Of a DNA stretch of 64,000 nucleotides, positions 63,006 through 64,000 are shown in pieces. Every line of letters begins with the position of its first letter. Position 1 is the stretch's first letter. The notes under the pieces are model-generated. The model was not told the DNA's origin. It made no database searches and saw only the letters and a program-made list of their open reading frames with translations. The DNA lies in NCBI GenBank assembly GCA_963575745.1, contig CAUYUJ010002061.1, positions 12,501 through 76,500 of the forward strand, read 5' to 3'. A program made the translations under genes and the position numbers. Source of the DNA: Prorocentrum cordatum. Taxonomy: Eukaryota > Sar > Dinophyceae > Prorocentrales > Prorocentraceae.

Positions 63006-63370
63006 GTTTTTTAGCCAACAACAACGCACTTCGTGGTCTTTGAGTTCCCGGAACTCCTTTCCTGCAAATGATTTTGAATGCCCGGAGCCAGCTGTAGGCC
63101 ACTTCGTGTTCTTCGAGCTCCCAGAACTCCATTATTGGGCATGACTTTGAATGCCCGGAGCCAGCTGTGGGCCATTTCGTGGTCTTCGAGTTCTCAGAAC
63201 TCCATTCCTGGGCATGATTTTGAATGCCCGGAGCCAGCTGTGGGCCACTTCGTGGTCTTCGAGTTCCCAGATTTTCATTCCTGGGCATGATTTTGAATGC
63301 CCAGAGCCAACTGTAGGCCACTTCGTGGTGTTCGAGTTCCCAGAACTCCATTCCCGGGCCACATTTTGAA
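63006..63370 (+). repeat. 73-bp tandem repeat, about 4.5 units
   Basis: The GAATGCCCGGAGCCAGCTGT word recurs at 63076, 63150, 63222 and 63295, and the array ends at a GAATACTG near 63368. Spacings are 72-74 bp. The unit continues GGGCCACTTCGTGGTCTTCG, AGTTCCCAGAACTCCATTCC and TGGGCATGATTTT. Confidence 0.93.
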
Positions 63371-64000
63371 TACTGAGGCAGGCTGATGCTGAGGCCGAGG
63401 CTGGCTGAGGCTGAGGCAGGCTGAGGCTGAGGCCGAGGCTGAAGGCAGACTGAGGCTGAGGCTGAGGCAGGCTGAGGCTCAGGCAGGCTGATGCTGAGGC
63501 AGGCTGAGGCTGAGGCTGATGCTGAGGCAGGCTGAGGCTGAGGCCGAGGCTGAAGGCACACTGAGGCTGAGGCTGAAGCAGGCTGAGGTTGATGCTGAGG
63601 CTGAGGCAGGCTGAGGCTGAGGCTGAGGCAGGCTGATGCTGAGGCAGGCTGAGGCTGAGGCTGAGGCTGCAGGCTGAGGCTCAGGCTGAGGCTGAGGCTG
63701 AGGCTGCAGGCTGAGGCAGAGGCTGAGGCGAGGCTGAAGGCAGACTGAGAAGCAGGCTGAGGCTGAGGCTGAAGGAGAGGCTGAGGCTGAGGCTGAGCTG
63801 AGGCAGCGAGCTGAGGCTGAGGCTGAGGCTGAGGCTGAGGCTGAGGCAGGCTGATGCTGAAGCAGGCTGAGGCTGAGGCTGAGGCTGATGCAGGCTGAGG
63901 CTGAGGCAGGCTGAGGCTGAGGCCGAGGCTGAGGCTGAGGCTGAGGCTGAGGCTGAGGCTGAGGCAGGCTGATGCTGAGGCAGGCTGAGGCTGAGGCTGA
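63371..64000 (+). repeat. (GGCTGA)n / GGCTGAGGCA minisatellite, runs off the window
   Basis: GAGGCTGAGGCTGAGGCAGG units built on a 6-bp GGCTGA word, with GATGCTGAGGCAGG and AGGCCGAGGCTGAAGGCA variants. It continues to the window end. Confidence 0.97.

Overview
This window is dinoflagellate nuclear DNA. The main evidence is a run of dinoflagellate spliced-leader (DinoSL) relics at 3318-3374, directly upstream of the only intact protein gene I can defend. The first relic matches the 22-nt DinoSL at 20 of 22 positions. Very low gene density, decayed non-LTR retrotransposons of APE endonuclease plus RT type, and kilobases of simple sequence fit this assignment. The species cannot be named from the sequence. 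A 100-N scaffold gap lies at 41787-41886.

Layout. 0-3.3 kb: an (AGT)n array, then two copies of an interspersed repeat (family A) made of CTTGGG-type phrases spaced about 10-11 bp, each followed by CA/TA simple sequence. 3.3-5.4 kb: a retroposed, intronless gene for a secreted six-hairpin glycosidase-like protein. 5.7-14.3 kb: back-to-back tandem arrays (about 320 bp, 77 bp, 86 bp, 148 bp and shorter AATAAA-bearing units) flanked by repeat family B. 14.5-22.6 kb: a segment repeated three times, combining a (TCG)n block, a conserved GC hairpin (11 recognisable copies in the wider region, all on one strand) and a GGGTGGGTGGG-containing flank. 22.6-25.4 kb: a GC-rich region, a foldback structure and a long (CTC)n tract. 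25.5-29.5 kb: four more family A copies in mixed orientation, with a hairpin and a palindrome. 29.5-44.9 kb: degraded coding-like sequence, CTC/GGT/TATG/GAT arrays, a minus-strand LINE fragment and a 27-bp perfect inverted repeat. 44.9-46.5 kb: a family A-like block on the minus strand. 48.2-52.3 kb: alternating (GAT)n and (GAG)n megablocks. 53-56.6 kb: mostly unassigned. 56.6-61.3 kb: a nearly full-length but broken LINE with endonuclease, RT and zinc-finger-like tail. 62-64 kb: microsatellites, a 73-bp satellite and a (GGCTGA)n-type array running off the end.

How it fits together. The window has no operon or pathway. It looks like an intergenic repeat landscape in which one mRNA was reverse-transcribed and reinserted. 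The LINE elements are a plausible source of the reverse transcriptase, but that link is inference. Nearly all long open frames here are simple-sequence or tandem-repeat artefacts and are deliberately not annotated as genes. Identities and unit lengths are by-eye estimates.
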